This document shows positions 12,601 through 15,694 of a stretch of 15,694 bases of DNA, piece after piece. Below the pieces are notes generated by a model. The model saw nothing but the letters and a program-made list of their open reading frames with translations, was not told the origin of the DNA and did not search any database. Positions within the stretch are counted from its first letter, which is position 1; each line of letters begins with the position of its first letter. Where the stretch lies: positions 1-15,694 of the forward strand of contig CAJOLM010000011.1 of the NCBI GenBank assembly GCA_905235355.1. Reading direction: 5' to 3'. The position numbers and the translations under genes were made by a program. The DNA comes from an uncultured Elusimicrobiales bacterium. Its GTDB lineage: Bacteria > Elusimicrobiota > Elusimicrobia > Elusimicrobiales > Elusimicrobiaceae.

Positions 12601-15531
12601 CAATTTTTGGCCTTTTCAGAGCGCATAGGCAGCGGGGTGGAGATTTACACCCTGCCTATTCAAAATGCGTGGCGCGGCGGCATTTTCTTGCGTTGGTTCG
12701 GCGCGAGCAATTACGAGTTATACTCTGCCGATACGCAAGTAGAAGTGCCGTTTGATAATAAAGAGCTCACGCTTTCTATGCCCGTGCCCGAAGCGGTAAA
12801 GCCTGCCGAAAAGGTTAATTGGACGCTTACCGCCCGCGACGCTGCCGGTCACCTTGTTAATGCCCAAGCCACGCTACGCGTGTATGACAAATCTTTGGAC
12901 TATTACCGCCAGACCGAGCCTGCCTTCACGCTGCAAAAATTATTTTCGCAAGCCAGCTGGCGCAGCAATTTTTCCACGACAGACCGCCACGCGTATGCGC
13001 AATCTTTCTGCGCAGGAACTTGTTACCTCAATACATTTTTGCAAGCCCCGCAAATGCCGCAGCTCAATTTGCAGCCGCGCTGGGCGCGCTACAATTACGC
13101 CTTGGGTGCCACTATGAAAGAAGCCGCCCCCATGCTAGCCACCCGCGCCGCTTTTGCCAAAAATGCCGCAGCAGAGGAAACCGCTATGACAAGTGCTGAC
13201 ATGGATGATGCGCGCGACGTCGCTGTAGCGGAAGCTGCTCCGGCAAATGAGGATACAAATGCAGTGCGCACGGATTTTTCGGAAACGGCCTATTTTAACC
13301 CCATGCTGCCTATTACAGGCGGAAAAGGCACGGTCAGTTTTACTATGCCGCAGAGTTTAACGGCTTGGAACATACAAGCCCTTGCGTTTACATTAGATGC
13401 CAGTATCGGCAATTTGACCGCCCAAACTGTGACCCGCAAGGACTTGATGGTCCGCTTGTCTTTGCCGCGGTTTTGGCGCGAAAATGACCAGACCACTTTA
13501 GTCGTGCAAGTGACCAATATAACGGGTAAAAAGCAAAATGCGGAAGTAACGCTGGACCTCTTACTGGACGGAAAAGATGTTGCCGCGCAATTCAGCCTTG
13601 AAAAGACCACGCAAAGCGTAACCGTTCCCGCAAATGGCAATGTTGCGCTGACGTGGCCTGTCACCGTGCCCGCCGGAGTGGGTCTATTGCAACTGACCGC
13701 CACGCTGCGTGCCGGAAACAATACAGATGCTGAAAGCCGCCAGCTGCCGCTGCTGCCTTCCAAGAAGCGTCTAGCGGAAAGCGTTACCGCCGCGCTGGAC
13801 AACGGCACCCAAACGCTACAGCTTAAAAATCTGCTTACTGCCGACGATACGCGCGCTGTTTCCGCAGTAACGCTGCGGGTGGATCCGGGGCTTTTGCTAC
13901 GTGTGTTTAATGCCATGCCGCAGCTGTTGCGCCCAGGCTATGAGGACGCTTTGAGCCTGGCTAACCGCTATGTGCCGCTAGCGGTGGTAAACGCGTTTTA
14001 CAAAACCTATCCGCTTTTGCAAACCGCCGTGGATAAAATCCCCCACCGCGACAGTCAAACCCCGTCCTGGAATATTTCCGATCCGGCGCGGTTAGTGTTA
14101 TTGCAAGAGACGCCTTGGCTGCAAGAGTCCCGCGGCGCAGCCGAGCGCAAAGAATTTCTGACAGATTTGTTTGATCCCGCCGCCGTACAAAAGACGCGCA
14201 CCCAGGTGGAAAACAAACTGGCATCCTACCAAACACCGGAAGGCGGTTTTACCTGGATGCCGGGCGGCAAACCGAGTGAATTTATCACGCTACGCCTGCT
14301 GGCTTCCTATGCGCAAATTTTGCGCTATGGCGGCGAAGTACCGCAAGCTTCTGCAGAGAAAGCCCTTACGTGGATTGCGCCGCGTATTGAGAAAAATTTG
14401 ACGCAGGCTGATGCGTCCTACTCCGCCGTTTCCTATGCTTTATATGCCGCGTACGTGTTTACGGCGTTTCCGCAAGATTGGAAATCCGTCCGCAAAGCAC
14501 CCGTCAAAAAATGGCTGGATTATGCAGACAAACACGCCGCTTATATGACGGCACTCGGACAAACCTATGCGGCTGCGGCCTATTACCGATTGGGCGAAAA
14601 CACCAAGGCGCAAAATTATTTGGACCTGGTGCTTTCCCGTATGAAATTTGACCCGGTGGTGGGCGGCTATTTTGCACCCGAAGCGCAAAGCTGGTTGTGG
14701 TACAACGACACGCTAACCACGCAAACCGCCACGCTGCAAACCTTGCTGGAAGTACGCCCGGAATCGGACAAAGCCGCAGATCTGGTCAAATGGCTGCTCT
14801 TTAACCGCAAGAGCCAAGTGTGGCAAGACAGTGCTGCTTCCGCGCAAACTGTGTATGCGCTGCTGGATTATATGCGCCACCGCGGTTTATTAGACGACCC
14901 GGCGGAATATCAGCTCAACTGGGGTGATAAAAAAGAAACGCTGCATTTTGAACCCATGGATTTCAGCGAGCAATTATCCTGGACGCAAACGGCTGAAAAT
15001 GTCCCCGCGCAGTATTACACCGCACAAGTGACTAAACGCGGCGGTCTGACGGGATTTGTCACGCTGGATGCGGTATATACTACCGCCCATGCGCTGGCTT
15101 CTGAGCCAGGTGTGCTCAACGTATCACGCCGCTATTTACTCAGTTACCAAGAAAACGGACGCGAAAACGTGCGCGAGCTAGCAGCAGATGAAGAAATCCC
15201 GGTGGGCAGCACTGTGCAAGTGGAGCTGACGCTGAGTGCGTCGGCTGCGTTTGATTTTGTGATGCTCACAGACCCCAAACCGACCGGATTTGAAAATACG
15301 GATTTAGCCAGCGGCTGGACGTGGGACGCGCTGTCCTATTACCGCGAAGTGCGCGATGGCAGCACGAATTTCTTTTTAGACCGCGTGCCTGCCGGAAAAT
15401 ATGTGCTGCGCTATACCTTGCGCCCCACACTGGCGGGGCATTATCACGCGCTGCCGGCGCAAGTGCAATCCATGTACGCGCCAGAATTTAGCGCGCACAC
15501 AGCTGCCGGTCAGTTAGAAGTAAAAAATTAA
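9679..15531 (+). CDS. Secreted alpha-2-macroglobulin-like protein lacking the thioester motif
   Basis: 1950-residue exported protein of the bacterial alpha-2-macroglobulin family, which entraps or inhibits proteases in the periplasm or at the surface. A signal peptide (residues 1 to about 19, MKKILLLAVLLLPFTLLAQ) has no lipobox Cys, so it is not a lipoprotein. Residues 20-345 are helical and repeat-like. MG-type beta domains follow, including MG2 (about 585-675; TDRAIYRPGQ at 590-599). An aromatic FWWWR lies at 740-744. A bait/BRD-like part covers about 930-1085. An Ala/Asp/Glu-rich linker (1155-1199) precedes the A2M domain (about 1200-1290, LPITGGKGTVSFTMPQSLTAWNIQAL). In the alpha-helical TED region the thioester site reads PGYEDALSLANRYVP (1419-1433) instead of a C-x-E-Q motif. 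GGFTWMPGG is at 1522-1530, and a receptor-binding-like domain ends the protein. The style resembles Bacteroidota homologues. No pbpC lies beside it. Confidence 0.93.
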   Translation: MKKILLLAVLLLPFTLLAQSADELFEQKNIAQALQKYEEQLNTATGVSLYKAQLRVIASQFMLGEYMHAAKNAYTYPLPKDSLWKARFLLYRIATAQRVQNMYRPALPQADEQSDDLENLSSAQWDDKINESFDALWALRKDLINAPIADETLILNTENTDTLAIPTLFDFVVLQWKDRLQNSPVMPLRAADVLTLSYKDPVPQKNDLKKLIAILAEAAKLGGKNRADARIIWEADRLTLPLEQESNFTFDNKDKQRSQAIELLQMLSGYKSQKKSFLSKLGLSAKEKAAYGQSYAALQAATWLNNYEEYAQAVALCDWAVAQLGENYYTQSCANLAAQIRQPQLSVKPAAASQDPAHTELQVSARNAEKVWMKLYEISAEDLKEWNQANNHYSWDYLTYISSDKIPQLVKRQPLTIQEKNISYEKPHAYAEQTFTLPPLTKRGFYAAVFSTEPQFTGQQTALQATVLNATDLAMFVTTGIEDNPAGYHTTQLKTVTPKIFRIYTLDFKTGQPVSNADITYFTTRNTAPSTGRTDANGLLALSRTLQINGKTDSYHITPKATYQGSTAFTPGSVYFNFASKPPVKLFTETDRAIYRPGQEVQLAVYGFEEASRGFKTLANKQVTLVLRDTNYEKVLEKTLSLNAYGTAKTSFTLPETGLLGTYHVKATYKAAKRDYTSDASFQVEEYKRPEYEVTLSPASTLQYGKEAHIDGSARYYFGAPLEKATVKYSVKRTIYHPPFWWWRSRPYSQPEVIASGETATDTDGNFTVSFTPQTGSEANWPYKFEVAVSVFDASGRAIDATQIYKAAKQSAFFSTSFHQGFYEENTAGTLAQVKLLDVNSQPIAGKFTAEIVQLENVLPSQENMSSHNSLETWYGQNKELRSVSRREFTAEKDTDTALPLPALSEGIYKLKLTAKNADNVELVFLVAAKQSHLALPAVALAQYKTYYPGSQAKFLIGAQKQQGPKRLEVYQDGQFLAFSERIGSGVEIYTLPIQNAWRGGIFLRWFGASNYELYSADTQVEVPFDNKELTLSMPVPEAVKPAEKVNWTLTARDAAGHLVNAQATLRVYDKSLDYYRQTEPAFTLQKLFSQASWRSNFSTTDRHAYAQSFCAGTCYLNTFLQAPQMPQLNLQPRWARYNYALGATMKEAAPMLATRAAFAKNAAAEETAMTSADMDDARDVAVAEAAPANEDTNAVRTDFSETAYFNPMLPITGGKGTVSFTMPQSLTAWNIQALAFTLDASIGNLTAQTVTRKDLMVRLSLPRFWRENDQTTLVVQVTNITGKKQNAEVTLDLLLDGKDVAAQFSLEKTTQSVTVPANGNVALTWPVTVPAGVGLLQLTATLRAGNNTDAESRQLPLLPSKKRLAESVTAALDNGTQTLQLKNLLTADDTRAVSAVTLRVDPGLLLRVFNAMPQLLRPGYEDALSLANRYVPLAVVNAFYKTYPLLQTAVDKIPHRDSQTPSWNISDPARLVLLQETPWLQESRGAAERKEFLTDLFDPAAVQKTRTQVENKLASYQTPEGGFTWMPGGKPSEFITLRLLASYAQILRYGGEVPQASAEKALTWIAPRIEKNLTQADASYSAVSYALYAAYVFTAFPQDWKSVRKAPVKKWLDYADKHAAYMTALGQTYAAAAYYRLGENTKAQNYLDLVLSRMKFDPVVGGYFAPEAQSWLWYNDTLTTQTATLQTLLEVRPESDKAADLVKWLLFNRKSQVWQDSAASAQTVYALLDYMRHRGLLDDPAEYQLNWGDKKETLHFEPMDFSEQLSWTQTAENVPAQYYTAQVTKRGGLTGFVTLDAVYTTAHALASEPGVLNVSRRYLLSYQENGRENVRELAADEEIPVGSTVQVELTLSASAAFDFVMLTDPKPTGFENTDLASGWTWDALSYYREVRDGSTNFFLDRVPAGKYVLRYTLRPTLAGHYHALPAQVQSMYAPEFSAHTAAGQLEVKN

Positions 15532-15566
15532 ATTTGCTTGCAAAGTTACCGGCATAAATAAACATC

Positions 15567-15590
15567 CCCCCCGCGAAGCGGGGGGTTTTT
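15567..15590 (+). terminator. Intrinsic terminator after the macroglobulin gene
   Basis: CCCCCCGC (15567-15574) pairs with GCGGGGGG (15578-15585) around a GAA loop, followed by TTTTT (15586-15590). It lies 35 nt after the stop codon. Confidence 0.93.
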
Positions 15591-15694
15591 CACAATAGGG
15601 ATCAACCCCTTGCCTACTAGCCTAGAGTAAAATCCTTCTTAACGGCCTGCCACACGCGACTACCCCGCCGTTATAAAATATATGTCATCCCCGA
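15591..15694. other. Right-hand intergenic end of the window
   Basis: No gene is visible in these about 100 bases. They contain a 7-bp inverted repeat, TAACGGC (15640-15646) with GCCGTTA (15667-15673), and an AT-rich TATAAAATATAT stretch at 15672-15683. The terminal bases GTCATCCCCGA (15684-15694) look like one arm of an intergenic palindromic repeat of the kind GTCATCCCCGA...TCGGGGATGAC found scattered in some bacterial genomes. The second arm, if any, is outside the window. Confidence 0.35.

Noticed and set aside
13290..13916. 208-codon minus-strand open frame inside the A2M domain
   Set aside because: Antisense shadow; the Ser/Val/Arg-rich composition is typical of reverse reading of this GC-rich codon pattern.
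9679..15531. Macroglobulin as a lipoprotein or part of a pbpC operon
   Set aside because: There is no Cys at the end of the signal peptide and no penicillin-binding protein gene within the window.

Overview
The window reads as ordinary chromosome of a diderm bacterium with about 50% GC, most likely a member of Elusimicrobiota. That placement is an inference. It rests mainly on the type IV pilin-like gene, whose N-terminus (LIELLVVVLIIGILSAIALP followed by QYERAVEKAR) and small Cys-rich, AT-rich ectodomain are typical of the large pilin-like families of that phylum. The general gene style also fits. No phage, IS element, CRISPR array, rRNA or tRNA gene is visible.

Layout, left to right. (1) 1-242 is a non-coding leader with a direct repeat and a candidate promoter. 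(2) 243-2979 (+) is the Sec translocon accessory operon yajC-secD-secF, with 1-nt and 4-nt gene overlaps, closed by a good intrinsic terminator. (3) Immediately after that terminator lies a striking 38-nt near-perfect palindrome. It overlaps the terminator U-tract, a possible promoter and the ribosome binding site of the next gene. (4) 3055-4376 (+) is a two-gene unit: a 209-aa protein that looks like a degenerate relative of the methionine synthase activation domain, and a DUF374-type lysophospholipid acyltransferase. (5) 4378-4830 (-) is a lone pilin-like gene. It converges on the acyltransferase with one base between them, and its promoter spacer contains a 12-nt homopolymer. (6) 7375-5019 (-) is the operon rsmI-tsaC-sensor histidine kinase, ending in an intrinsic terminator. 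(7) 7475-9598 (+), divergent from rsmI, holds rsfS with an unusual histone H1-like Lys/Ala tail, followed directly by argS. (8) 9679-15531 (+) is a 1950-aa secreted alpha-2-macroglobulin-like protein whose thioester motif is lost; it is followed by an intrinsic terminator.

How the genes fit together. Much of the window concerns protein synthesis and export: Sec translocation (YajC/SecD/SecF), ribosome and tRNA modification (RsmI, TsaC), ribosome silencing (RsfS) and arginyl-tRNA charging (ArgS). The envelope is served by the acyltransferase, the pilin-like protein and the macroglobulin. I did not find a clearly new multi-gene system. The most noteworthy points are the palindrome after secF, the histone-like tail on RsfS, the possible phase-variable pilin promoter, the atypical HIGH motif of ArgS (HMAS), and the thioester-less, non-lipoprotein macroglobulin encoded without a neighbouring penicillin-binding protein 1C gene.
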